Shown: positions 28,901-37,493 of the stretch, piece by piece
Layout of the letters: each line of letters opens with the position of its first letter
Position numbering within the stretch: position 1 is the stretch's first letter
Assembly (NCBI RefSeq): GCF_000247815.1
Contig: NC_021674.1
Location: 8,562,077 to 8,626,076 of the forward strand
Length of the DNA: 64,000 nt
Origin: Ficedula albicollis
Taxonomy: Eukaryota > Chordata > Aves > Passeriformes > Muscicapidae
Reading direction: 5' to 3'
Notes under the pieces: generated by a model
The model's input: only the letters and a program-made list of their open reading frames with translations
The model's database searches: none
What the model was told of the DNA's origin: nothing
Translations under genes and position numbers: made by a program

Positions 28901-31900
28901 AGGAACACTAACTTCAGGTGGGTCTGTCTTTAGTATGATTTATAATTATGTGATGTCAAATTCATACACTCAGACTCGTACATATAGTTAAGATTACACT
29001 ACACATAAAACTGATATAAAAAATTAAGTGGCAGAGATCATATATTGCCAGCTTGTCAAATTTAGGAGATTATTCACATGCAATGCCTAATGAAAAGAAA
29101 TTGAAAATAAAAATATGCAGAATAATTTAACTCAAAAGTATCTTTTCCTTATCAGCATTTCCTTAATGCTAAAGTTCTCCACATACTGTCTCACTTGCAC
29201 TATATTGTACATGATATTCCTGCTACTTTTTCATTGCTCTTCAAGAGGTTTACAAAAAGAGGAAGAAAACACTGTACCTGGACTTCTTTTCTTCAAAAGA
29301 CTTAATTGTGTAAGAAACAAAGTCCTGCGCATTTAACAGTTACAAGCCAGACACCACTAAGCTGATAACCCTGCACCCCAGGAACTCACATACTTTGTTT
29401 TGTAGGATCGTTTCCTTTTTTCCTGCTCTTTACATTTAGGAGCTCTTTATGCTGGTATTTCATAAAATTCATACTTACCTTGGCAGACTCTGCATCACAC
29501 GGTGCATAAAGCGTGCACGATACAGAGCACCTACTTAAAGAAACACACTCGCCAATACAGAGGGTAAACTTGTGCAAATGGTAAAACAGAAGTTGTATCG
29601 TCTATGGCTCAGCCTCTGCTCACTAACGGCTTTTTCAAGGGTGCTGTTTCTTACATTTAAACTTAGGGCCATTTGCAATAATAAAAAATGTAAGAGTCCC
29701 ATCAGAGCTGCTGAGCTGTAAGAATTAATCTACTTTTGGCCTCAGTATGACCTCAGCAAAAGAAATCTATTACTGACCTTCCCTTCTTTTGCCTCAAAGT
29801 ACCAATTTAAATACCAGTTTCTGACTGTACTATTTTATATGCTGTAATGACAAACCAGAACTGTAGTTCATCTGAAATCAGTATTATACTGAAACGATAC
29901 CTCTGTTGATTTTTATTTCCTTTGTGAAAAAAGGCTGACAAAAACTTACATGCTCTTGACAGTAATTTGAAAATTTTAAAAGGTATCGATGAGATGGTTC
30001 TGCAACTCCTTTGCACATTTAGCTACAGCCTTCGTAATCCCAGTTTCAATGAGGAACTAAAGCCCAAGGTGAACAGCTACAGGACATTAATAGAATAAGA
30101 AACAGCAAAGGCAGGATTAAATTTCTTAAGGTTATTACTTGTTATTATGAAAAACAGTTCAAGAGTAGCTGCTTATTTTCCCAACTTATCCCAGCTTTTT
30201 CCTGGATGCAGCCTCATCCCATCTGAAGAACTCTCCCCTGCCCTAGTGTAATGTTTACAAACCAATACACTGCCCCCTACATTAAACTCTAATTTATGTA
30301 ACTTCAAGTCATACGCAACTTTGACATCAATGACTGTAAAAACACTGTCTCTTGAGGGTTTATTTTCCCTCCAAGTCGTGCAAATACCTCTATACAAATA
30401 TACAGAAAACAATGGGATGCCTCATCCCTTGTTTCACCTTTTCACTTCAAGAGACTAACTTACGTTAATTATGCAGCACAAAATCTGGTTAATACTCCTC
30501 ATTCTTCACAAAAACAAATCTGCATTGATTTTCAAAACTTTTAAAAATTTAATGCACCTCCTACACTAACCATTTTTCCCCTACTATCACTTAGATATCA
30601 CATACTATCACATGCCTTCCATGGATCACTTGAGATCCATGCTCTGCTGAAATCCATATTCAATTCTAACTACGAGAACTTCACCATATAATTTAAGCTT
30701 TATAAAAATGTCAGGGATTTATTTACCACTGAAATTTTTGGAACACTACCACTGGTAAAAGAAAGAAGAGAATACAATTAAAGTTAACAGTATATGGTCA
30801 TGTATTTTCAGAAGTGAACTGTGAGTATTTCCACAAATGTTTTAATGTTTCGCATACTGCAATTCAAGACCTATTTTAAAAAACCCTCATGTTTAACTTA
30901 GGAAATCCTTTTTTTATTTCAAGTATGGGACTTTTTACTGGAGACGAGTGAACTTAAAGTAGAGAAGATTGTACATACCTTCGGTTCTAGAAAGTATCCT
31001 TTAAAATACCGATACTGAACAGGAACTCCTCTAGGAAGCTCTACAGCAGCTTTCCAGGTTCTATCAGATGAACTGTGGAGAAAAAAATGAAAAAAAAAAA
31101 CCAACCAAAACAAAAGTTTGAAAATACAGCCTAACAGCCACCTCAGACACTTGTTCTAAGCAATATTCTAAAATAAAGTCTAGTGTATTGTTGTAAGGAA
31201 AGTTATTACAAAGCATCTTAGCCAAATCTGCACAGAACAGGAGATGTACTTAGAATTGAAACTGAACTTTTTGATTGACAGATCTGAAGTGCTCTAAGAG
31301 AATAAGAATTCTCATCCCCGTTGAGCAGATGGGGAAAACATGGTGAAGTGATTCAGAGACTCATCCAAGAGACACAGCAAGTCTCTGACAGAATTACAAA
31401 CACAGCTTGCAAGCCCTATCTTCCTGCATCACGTAATGGCTAGCAACATTTTAAGATAATACTGAATTCTTCCACTGCATTTAAACTTTCTTTACATACA
31501 CTCTTGCTTATATACACATCCCCTCCCCATAAGAATTTTCATGAAACTTTCAGTTTAAATAATCTCCTCCCCATCACTTTCTAGGACAATAATAACTTGT
31601 TTATAGCCTTTACTTTCTTTTTATCCTTTACATCTACTATAACCTGCTGCACAGCCATGGGACTGAGAATTTCCCCAAAGCAGTTTCTTACTCCAAGTAC
31701 CTACAAGCTAAACTACTGAGATGCCAGCCACAACAGCAGAAGCATCATCTGTAACTAGAAAAGCACACCCAAGTTTCATATTTTCTTAAACATATCCCTA
31801 AGCTTTCAAAGTGCTCAAGGGCAACTGGAGTTCTGGAGTTCTACTAACAGTACATGCAGCTCAAGAGTTTATGAACTCAAAGTAAGAGTAAATTTCTTGC

Positions 31901-34900
31901 TACAGAACTCCAGCTACTTCAAAAAGAGCAAGTAAAAACAAATTCAAAAAAGAAGGAAAAAAAATCCCTCAAAGAAAACCAAAAATCACAACCAACTTAC
32001 ACATCTTGAGGCTGGAGGACCACTGCAGCTTGGGGATTCCAATTTCCCAAAGCACTGCAGCTCCCGCATATTGCAAAAACCTCTCCTAAAAAATCCAAAC
32101 AGAAAAAAACCCACAATAATCATTACTCCAGGCTAGATGGCATTTAAAAGTACAGCCACAGTCAAACTTCCAAGTATTTTAAATATATAAACCAGAATCA
32201 CTCATCTAAAATCCCTCTTGTCCAGAAAAGAATCTTACCCTGCCCAAAACTACAACAGCATTTTCTTCACCATCCCAAGCACCTGGGAGAGGTGACAACC
32301 CCAGCCCCTAAAAGGGTTGGCTTCCAAACAATTCTTAAGGAATAGTGCTTAAAACATCTCTGGGAATGTAGCAGGCACATTTTCACAGTAAAACATTTAA
32401 TCTCAAGATAACACAGTTATTTTCCTAGATACTCTGCATTTTTAGATATATGTCTGTATTCCCACAAATTCATACCAACAATTTAGAAAGCAAAGACAAA
32501 CAGGAAGTTGCTAGCATTATTCCCAAGGCAACATACCCAATTAATTTGATTCCCAAGAGAAATAAAGTTAATTTTGCTGTTATGCTTTCAGTTCTTACCA
32601 GACATCAAAACATAACATTGTTACACAAGAAACACGTGAAATTGTCACACTTACGTTAATGCATACATACATACATACAGAACTCAAAAGGTCACAAAAG
32701 TATATTTAATTCTGGGATACCCCAAAGTGACCATTGCAATGTACCCTTGTTTTTAATATAAAACCTACACATATCTGACTGTAAGAACAGTGATAAATAT
32801 TAATAGAAAGAACAAATCAGTATTTTGCTCTTACAGGGTTTCAACAAGATTTTTAGACATAATAAAAACTTGTTGCAGAATGAGAAAATACAGAGTCATA
32901 AAGTACAGTTAGGCACCACAAAAGAATGATACAAGTATCTTTGACTTATTTCCTGTTCTCAAAGTGAGTCGTGTGGGGGACACAATAATCCCAAGATACA
33001 AAGTAGACAAACTGTATGCAACAAGTGTACACTAGCTTTTCCTAAGCCACATATCACAGGAAAAACACTTCAAAGCACACAGGTACAGTTTTGAGGAAGT
33101 CGTTATGTCTCTAAAATTGTCTCCCTTTTTCTCCAGTTAAACTAATAAGAGATACCACCAGGCCTATTTATGAAAGAAGCCTCTGCAGGGGTTGCTAAAA
33201 GTCTACAGAAGACAGAAAGTAAGAATTTTTCTCTGAAAGCAGCTTATTGAAATAATTTTACATAATACCTTGAACTTAAAAAAAAAAAAAAAAAAACCAC
33301 AAAAACCAACAAACCTTTGCTGCAATTCATTAAAAAAGAAGCCCGAGATTTCTGGATGCTCACTGGAAGCATAGAAATGCAGACAAAAATCTGCATTATG
33401 TGTATTTAGCATGCAATTGCCTATGTCAGGTGCTTTCCCTTTTCCATCCTATCCTGCAGCACATGATGATTTGTTTTTGCAGGGGAGACAAAGTGGGGAG
33501 GAAAGACCACCTGAACATCACACAGGTAGAATTTCTGAGTGGAGATATTAAAAAGAAGCTAAAATTCCTTCAACATCCCTTTAAAATAGCAGTACTTAAT
33601 ACATCTTCATGTACACATGGGCAACCTTTGAAACACCATCTATTATATTCCTCTCAGTATGTGCCAGCTGGAATAGTTCTCTGGGCTCTTAAAGGTGTGA
33701 ATATCCAGTGACCACCCAGTAAGGCACCACACACAAAAGGCAACACTGGAATAGGTTGTGCAGCCACCCCTAAACTCCCTTCAACAACTGCACTGAAGTC
33801 AAATTAAGATTTGTAAAACACTGCCTTTAATTACCCCAGTGAAACCAAAGTGAAATGACAAACAGCCTTCCCATAAGCAATTCTGAACACAGTGGCATTT
33901 GGTTAGGGTTTGTGCTCAAGCTTAGGGGTCCTCTGCTTCTCCCCTCTCCTTGTCATGGAATTCAAGGCTGCTCCTGGCAGAGTTCCTTCATCCACTGCAA
34001 AGAAGGTTAATCCAAGCCTTCAGCCACAACTCAAAGCTTGCAACAGCCTCACTGATCCAACAATAATAGCTAAAAGCCCAACAATATCAATATTGTCATA
34101 AGCAGAAGCACCCTTTTGTGTCATCTCTTTGTGCTGTAAGTATTTCCAGATAACTCTTTATGAACAGCCACTGAGGCAGAATCTAGTTCTCACTAATCCT
34201 ACTTTTCATTGCAGATATTATTAGTACAAGAAGTTATACATCCTAAGTCAGCTTTGCTAGTGACAGTGCCAACACAGCTGTGGAAGCAACAGTGTAAGCA
34301 GAGAGAGTACAGCTTGCAATTATCCATGGTACAGCTGCACCAGTGTTGAGCTAAGGTCAATTTACTCTAAAATTTTAACATTTTCTCCAGAATGCTATCA
34401 AAAAACTCCACTCCTTACTAACAGCTTTATGTCGACACTAAGTATCAGTTTTCAGTTCCCAAATGCCAAATCATGTGGAAGAAACACAGGAGAGGTCTAA
34501 CACAGGGCAGATGTCAAAATGTAAAATGCTTAAAATGGTCTTATAATTTTTTTCCCCGCCAGCTACAGGAGACACTTCTGCCATCTGGTATTGGCCTGGC
34601 ACAGGAATTTTGCCAATCTGCTCCCATATTCATCTGTTTCTGTTAGGCAACCATCAATTACTATTTTGTTACAACTTCTGTGCTGGCTTTTGCCTGGGGT
34701 AGACTTAATTTTCTTCACAACAGCTAGTAAGGGCTGTGTTTTGAATTTGTCCTGGAAGCAGTGCTGATAAAAGAGGGATATTTCAATTACTTCTGGGCAG
34801 TGCTTACAGCATCAAGGCTTTTCTGCTTTCTTCCCACCAGAGAAGGGGCTGGGGGCACACAGGAAGCTGGGAAGGAACATAGCTACCAGCTGTGGTTAAA

Positions 34901-35572
34901 CCACAACTCCCTCCTTCCAAGTTCCTGAAGAGGAAGGTCAATGTAATATGCACAATTTATCAACACCAGATCTTCATGTTCTACCTGATGTGGTACCTTG
35001 TGTCACTCATTTGGATTACAGAAGTTATTTTACACTTTTTTTTTTTTTGTATAGACAGAATACTGAATTAAGCTGCATATTCTTTCTGCCTGTAACTTCT
35101 GAGAGAAGTCACATCTTGTGAGAACTTTCAACAGGGATGCAGAGAGAACGAAAAACAGAACAAACACATCAATGTGTCCTTAAATATCATGGTTCAGAAT
35201 ACAAGTGCTTGCTTCCATGGAATAAAAACACACTAAAGCAACAAGATTTTAACCAATCACAACCATTTCAGTTAGCATCAAAATCTCTAGCACATTATGA
35301 AATTTTTGTTTGGAGAAATAGATAAAATTTATTTCCCAACTATCATTTTCAAATTCATAGGTGAAATGTCTTAATGTATTTTACAATTATTTATCATTCT
35401 CATATTTGAATTAATATGTTCGTTTATGTCTGAGGAAAACAGACAAGACAGCCTTTGAACACTCTTCTATTAAGTTTTGTCCTATGTCAATCATACAAAA
35501 CTGATAAAGCATGATTTGAGTACCTGCTGCTAATGGTCCTGTTACTTCAAAAGTGACTTGACAAGACGTCAT
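1729..35572 (-). CDS. GPCPD1: Glycerophosphocholine phosphodiesterase GPCPD1 (GDE5), 19 coding exons
   Basis: This enzyme hydrolyses glycerophosphocholine to choline and glycerol-3-phosphate in the cytosol (known for the family). The joined segments are 35524-35572, 32001-32085, 30979-31072, 24624-24699, 22764-22805, 21478-21601, 18496-18739, 17306-17468, 17079-17211, 16823-16877, 15302-15394, 14150-14227, 13023-13062 (or its duplicate 13274-13313), 12158-12219, 11222-11287, 10269-10405, 9360-9495, 8887-9047 and 1729-1933, all on the minus strand. They total 2043 nt, or 680 residues plus stop, with every intron GT-AG and all phases matching. Human GPCPD1 has 672 residues. Residues 1 to about 115 form a CBM20 domain (CGSC..LGNWNP and [14 protein letters not shown]). 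The GDPD domain runs from about 320 to 615, with H326-R327 in HRGAGN, E343, E361, D363 and H376-D377, so it should be catalytically competent. The C-terminal 30 or so residues differ from the human tail as I recall it. Recognition is from memory of the family, not a search. Confidence 0.96.
7469..8646. repeat. Nested tandem duplication array in the last GPCPD1 intron
   Basis: Sequence beginning AACTCTGGGTTTTTG occurs at about 7470, 7578 and 8155, the first two as a unit of about 108 bp. A block beginning TATTCTGATATCTCTACC recurs further along. The block from about 7728 to 8153 repeats, at about 97% identity by eye, inside 8154-8646. The whole is a stepwise array with units of about 108, 150 and 490 bp. 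Confidence 0.85.
8645..8930. repeat. Tandem duplication, 143-bp unit, spanning a GPCPD1 exon end
   Basis: The copies are 8645-8787 and 8788-8930. The right copy holds the real donor end of the exon 8887-9047. The left copy carries only the last 44 nt of that exon (8744-8787) with its donor. Confidence 0.95.
8744..8787 (-). pseudogene. Partial duplicate of GPCPD1 coding exon 18 (3' 44 nt)
   Basis: This fragment repeats the end of the exon, encoding up to GLIYD, with an intact GT donor but no acceptor of its own. It lies 100 nt beyond the true donor in transcript order, so it is intronic and should be spliced out. It could act as a competing 5' splice site. Confidence 0.85.
8887..9047 (-). CDS. 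GPCPD1: GPCPD1 coding exon 18
   Basis: The 161-nt exon encodes [20 protein letters not shown], then [20 protein letters not shown] and [13 protein letters not shown]. The WGDD..N and GLIYDR blocks close the GDPD barrel. The acceptor is GTTTCAG and the donor is GTAATT. Its last 44 nt are duplicated downstream at 8744-8787. Confidence 0.96.
9360..9495 (-). CDS. GPCPD1: GPCPD1 coding exon 17
   Basis: The 136-nt exon encodes [19 protein letters not shown], then [20 protein letters not shown] and QFENLL. This is strongly conserved with the family. The acceptor is CTGGCAG and the donor is GTAAGC. It ends in phase 0. Confidence 0.96.
10269..10405 (-). CDS. GPCPD1: GPCPD1 coding exon 16
   Basis: The 137-nt exon encodes [20 protein letters not shown], then [20 protein letters not shown] and ADICT. 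The acceptor is TTTTTCTAG and the donor is GTAAGT. It ends in phase 2 (AT, completed as Met). Confidence 0.96.
11088..11113 (+). repeat. A26 homopolymer
   Basis: Pure A run in an intron, just left of the exon 11222-11287. Confidence 0.97.
11222..11287 (-). CDS. GPCPD1: GPCPD1 coding exon 15
   Basis: The 66-nt exon encodes [20 protein letters not shown] then QR. NIEVKW is a core strand of the GDPD barrel with a likely metal-site residue. The acceptor is TTTTTTTCAG and the donor is GTGAGT. Confidence 0.96.
12158..12219 (-). CDS. GPCPD1: GPCPD1 coding exon 14
   Basis: The 62-nt exon encodes [20 protein letters not shown] and R. The QPFPSL block is conserved in the family. The acceptor TTTCTTTCCAG keeps frame; an AG 11 bases further in lacks its own pyrimidine tract and would break it. 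The donor is GTAAGT. Confidence 0.92.
12770..12905. repeat. Tandem duplication, 68-bp unit
   Basis: The copies are 12770-12837 and 12838-12905, with a few mismatches, directly next to the exon-bearing 251-bp duplication. It is intronic. Confidence 0.9.
13023..13062 (-). CDS. GPCPD1: GPCPD1 coding exon 13, transcript-distal copy of a duplicated exon
   Basis: This 40-nt exon has the same bases and the same splice signals as 13274-13313. It lies in a 251-bp tandem duplication (12903-13153 and 13154-13404). Using either copy gives the same protein sequence, in frame with the exon at 12158-12219. Confidence 0.65.
13274..13313 (-). CDS. GPCPD1: GPCPD1 coding exon 13, transcript-proximal copy of a duplicated exon
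   Basis: The 40-nt exon encodes [13 protein letters not shown] plus one base. It is identical to the copy at 13023-13062, with the same acceptor (CTCTTCAG) and donor (GTATGT). Only one copy can be used in a productive mRNA, because two copies add 40 nt and bring in a stop (TAA) early in the next exon. I cannot tell from sequence which copy is used, or whether one is an assembly duplicate. Confidence 0.6.
14150..14227 (-). CDS. GPCPD1: GPCPD1 coding exon 12
   Basis: The 78-nt exon encodes [19 protein letters not shown] then DQLQLLK. The acceptor is TTCAAAG and the donor is GTATTG. Phase 0 in and out. It lies directly upstream, in transcript order, of the duplicated 40-nt exon. Confidence 0.93.
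15302..15394 (-). CDS. GPCPD1: GPCPD1 coding exon 11 (EFD and HD catalytic motifs)
   Basis: The 93-nt exon encodes [20 protein letters not shown] followed by [12 protein letters not shown]361 and D363 are the metal-binding pair, and H376-D377 is the second catalytic histidine motif. The acceptor is TTCTGTAG and the donor is GTAAAG. Phase 0 in and out. Confidence 0.96.
16823..16877 (-). CDS. GPCPD1: GPCPD1 coding exon 10 (metal-binding Glu)
   Basis: The 55-nt exon encodes [19 protein letters not shown]343 in the QENT motif is the expected metal ligand of GDPD enzymes. The acceptor is TGTTTCAG and the donor is GTATGT. It ends in phase 0. Confidence 0.95.
17079..17211 (-). CDS. GPCPD1: GPCPD1 coding exon 9 (GDPD domain start, HRGAGN)
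   Basis: The 133-nt exon encodes [17 protein letters not shown], then [18 protein letters not shown] and AGNSTTTT. H326 and R327 of HRGAGN are the first catalytic His/Arg of the glycerophosphodiester phosphodiesterase fold. The acceptor is CTTGCAG and the donor is GTAAGT. Confidence 0.96.
17306..17468 (-). CDS. GPCPD1: GPCPD1 coding exon 8
   Basis: The 163-nt exon encodes [39 protein letters not shown] and [15 protein letters not shown]. The acceptor is CTTTTAG and the donor is GTACAG. Phase 0 in, phase 1 out. Confidence 0.95.
18496..18739 (-). CDS. GPCPD1: GPCPD1 coding exon 7
   Basis: This is the longest internal exon at 244 nt. It starts [17 protein letters not shown] and ends [16 protein letters not shown]. 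It covers the acidic linker and the [16 protein letters not shown] block between the CBM20 and GDPD domains. The donor is GTACGT. The frame stays open past the donor into the intron, so an open reading frame alone overstates its end. Confidence 0.96.
19911..20022. repeat. Doublet of the CR1 terminal block
   Basis: The block starting TTGGTTGGGAAGGGATCCT at 19911 recurs at 19972, the second copy lacking about 9 internal bases. Both copies end in GGCACCTCC, exactly where the foreign insert begins. Confidence 0.85.
20014..20166 (+). repeat. Copy of a non-CR1 segment inserted in CR1
   Basis: The segment from GCACCTCCAACTGAAGAGG to GATTTAAAGTTCCC is nearly identical to 22361-22509. It interrupts CR1 sequence after CACCTCC. 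The two loci share GCACCTCC at the left junction, a microhomology of about 8 bases. Confidence 0.88.
20671..20831. repeat. 81-bp tandem duplication inside CR1
   Basis: The copies are 20671-20751 and about 20752-20831, with two visible mismatches. Because CR1 consensus elements do not carry this doublet, it probably arose after insertion (inference). Confidence 0.88.
21478..21601 (-). CDS. GPCPD1: GPCPD1 coding exon 6
   Basis: The 124-nt exon encodes [20 protein letters not shown] then [20 protein letters not shown]. The acceptor is TTTGATAG and the donor is GTAAGAG. It ends in phase 2, and the final AG joins A from the next exon to give Arg. Confidence 0.95.
22361..22509 (+). repeat. Probable source copy of the segment at 20014-20166
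   Basis: This 149-base intronic stretch matches the insert in the CR1 element about 2.35 kb to the left, same orientation, with very few differences. It sits in otherwise unique sequence, so it is the likelier donor. Confidence 0.85.
22764..22805 (-). CDS. GPCPD1: GPCPD1 coding exon 5 (42 nt)
   Basis: This short exon encodes [16 protein letters not shown], which aligns to ESEIIIDDGQFGIHN of the family. The donor GTAAGTGAG is strong and keeps the frame. The alternative GT three bases earlier would also keep frame but is a poorer site. Phase 1 in and out. Confidence 0.9.
24624..24699 (-). CDS. GPCPD1: GPCPD1 coding exon 4
   Basis: The 76-nt exon encodes [19 protein letters not shown] then RSITPL, closely matching the family sequence after the CBM20 core. 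The acceptor is AATTACAG and the donor is GTATGG. It ends in phase 1. Confidence 0.95.
24700..30978 (-). other. GPCPD1: GPCPD1 intron between coding exons 3 and 4
   Basis: This 6.3-kb stretch is AT-rich. Apart from the GA-rich microsatellite near its left end and a T15 run near 28738, I see no exon, RNA gene or recognisable transposon in it. Confidence 0.75.
24814..24880 (+). repeat. GAA trinucleotide and GA-rich microsatellite
   Basis: About seven GAA units are followed by GAGA-rich sequence, in the intron upstream (transcript sense) of the exon 24624-24699. On the transcribed strand this is a pyrimidine tract. Confidence 0.9.
30979..31072 (-). CDS. GPCPD1: GPCPD1 coding exon 3 (CBM20)
   Basis: The 94-nt exon encodes [19 protein letters not shown] then [12 protein letters not shown], the second conserved CBM20 block. 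The acceptor is TTCTCCACAG and the donor is GTATGT. It ends in phase 0. Confidence 0.96.
32001..32085 (-). CDS. GPCPD1: GPCPD1 coding exon 2 (CBM20 core)
   Basis: The 85-nt exon encodes [19 protein letters not shown] followed by AAVVLQPQD. The LGNWNP motif is the ligand-contact region of CBM20 domains. The acceptor is TTTTTTAG and the donor is GTAAGT. Phase 1 in, phase 2 out. Confidence 0.95.
33278..33296 (+). repeat. A19 homopolymer
   Basis: Pure A run in a GPCPD1 intron, with no recognisable retrotransposon body attached. Confidence 0.95.
34679..34907 (+). mobile_element. Endogenous retrovirus LTR remnant, internally deleted
   Basis: It begins TGTGCTGGCTTTTGCCTGGG and ends GTGGTTAAACCACAAC. 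These are the two ends of a common avian ERVL-type LTR as I recall it. At about 229 bp it is shorter than a full LTR, lacking the middle and polyadenylation part. There are no internal retroviral genes. It is intronic, opposite in strand to GPCPD1. Confidence 0.7.
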
Positions 35573-35609
35573 TTCTGCAGAACTTTTGTCTTGGGATAGT
35601 TGACGTCTC
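35524..35609 (-). CDS. GPCPD1: GPCPD1 first coding exon (5' UTR 35573-35609, CDS 35524-35572)
   Basis: The acceptor follows a pyrimidine tract (CTGTAG) and the donor is GTACTC. The ATG at 35572-35570 begins [16 protein letters not shown], matching the start of the CBM20 domain in family members, with G at -3. The frame is open upstream of the ATG within this exon, so the start rests on homology. It contributes 49 coding nt and ends in phase 1. Confidence 0.93.
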
Positions 35610-35851
35610 CTACAGTGGAAGAAAAAACACAGTAATTTAAGGAACAAACACTACATTTGTTGCTGTTTTAAGTAAGAGGAAACAGAAATCCCACCACTTA
35701 CAGGGAAACAAGCTACTTGTGATATTATTGTTTGAGTAGTAGAAGCAGAAAGCTCTTTAAAAGCACCTGCAGACCCAGACAACAGCATCCAGCTGCAACA
35801 CTGGAACAAGAAAAAGACTACTAAATCAAATACCATATGCAAGTATCAGTA

Positions 35852-36024
35852 TCCTGCAGCATTTATCAGTCCTCAGCGGAGATTTTTCAAAACTCTTTTT
35901 TGACCGATTTTGCTTCCAAGGGCCATTCCCTGGCCACGTCCTGCAGCATTTATCAGTCCTCAGCAGAGATTTTTCAAAACTCTCTTTTTTGACTGATTTT
36001 GCTTCCAAGGGCCATTCCCTGGCC
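35852..36024. repeat. Tandem duplication, 87-bp unit
   Basis: The copies are 35852-35938 and 35939-36024, with a few mismatches. They lie in the 5' intron just upstream of the first coding exon and abut another doublet. Confidence 0.93.
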
Positions 36025-36025
36025 A

Positions 36026-36147
36026 CTGGGTCATAATCATAAATCTCTTAAAACAGTAACTTCTGTCTCCTCCAATACACAACACCCTGGGTCATAATCG
36101 TAAATCTCTTAAAACAGTAACTTCTGTCTCCTCCAATACACAACACC
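36026..36147. repeat. Tandem duplication, 61-bp unit
   Basis: The copies are 36026-36086 and 36087-36147, differing at about one to three bases. It follows directly on the 87-bp doublet, giving an A-A-B-B arrangement. Confidence 0.93.
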
Positions 36148-37343
36148 TTGACTGAAAAGAAACTGGCAGAACCCCACTTTCACCATTAGGGCAGAAACAC
36201 TACTGATGTGTCACGTCCTTTTAATATTATTTACAAAAGCAGTAGTTATAGTGAAGTCCACATATAGATGTTGCTAGACTGTCATCACCCAATTAATCCA
36301 GTTCTTTACATTGCTGTGGGGGACTTTTTGCTCTGTGTGTGTTTTGTTTGTTGGGTTTTTTTAACCAAGGAAGTAGAATGTTACTACTGCTATTTTTGAA
36401 CAGGACAAGCAGCACTTTATTTCAGTACAATCTTGGTCAGCAATCCATTAATAACAACATTAGGAAGAACTAACAACATTGAAGAAAAATTTGCCTTTCA
36501 TTAGCTCTACTACTAAAGGGGAAGCCCTTGCTTTCAAAGGACACAGGACAGATAAACATGCCTTGAAAGCAAAAGATAGATATCAAACAGGAGGGGGAAA
36601 AGAAAGAAGCTCATCATCAAACCTCATTCTTTGTGGGCATTTAGAATGTTATTGCAGATACTGAACCTTCTGAACCTTCTCCTCCTCTCAATTATAACCC
36701 TCCTCCTCCTGTTCCTATTGTAACTACGGCTGCCTTTACTGTATGTTCCTTTTTCTCCTCCCTTATTTTCCTCTCCTTGTCAAGGAAGATGACTTTTCAG
36801 TAGAGTAAAGTGAGAGCAAAAAAAAAATAACAGAAACATAAAGTTTTCTGGTCACATACTCCAATTCTGCATTTATCTTTCACAGATTTTACCATTCTGC
36901 AAATGATGAAATCCCAGACTAGTGAAGTGAGAAATAAGCACAGTTGATAAACAGGAATTCCATTAAGGGCATGCCCTTTAGGAACTTTCTCACGTGTGTG
37001 TCACTAGTCACTGCATATGTTAAGTGACACATTCTAGCACTTGTTTTTAGCAGTTATATATAGACAGAGAAGCACAGCACACTTTAGTCCTGAAATCAAG
37101 ACTGGGCTCATGAAACTGGTCTAGTATGACAAAAAAAATCTCAGTGTAATGCAGAGAACATAAATTACTAGTGTGCACTTATGATGACACCGAGTAGTCA
37201 GGGCTTGGCTGTGTTCACCAAACACCCTTGCTTAGACTGCCTCTACCTGAAAGGGCAGAGGAGCCAAAGGGGAAATGAAGTAGGCAAAAAATACCTTGCA
37301 AAGGTGTACAAAGCAGGAAAGTGAAAGCTGATGTGTGCACTCG

Positions 37344-37493
37344 TTTCCCCAAAGCAAGAACATGCTTTTGGCTTGCAAAAAAACCAAAAAACCAAAAAAC
37401 AAAACAAAACAAAACAAATTTCCCCAAAGCAAGAACGTGCTTTTGGCTTGCAAAAAAACCAAAAAAACAAAAAACAAAAAAAACCAACCAAAC
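37344..37493. repeat. Tandem duplication, 75-bp unit, with A-rich tail
   Basis: The block starting TTTCCCCAAAGCAAGAAC occurs at 37344 and 37419. Each copy ends in a C-interrupted A-rich simple repeat, and A/C-rich sequence continues to about 37525. Confidence 0.9.
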
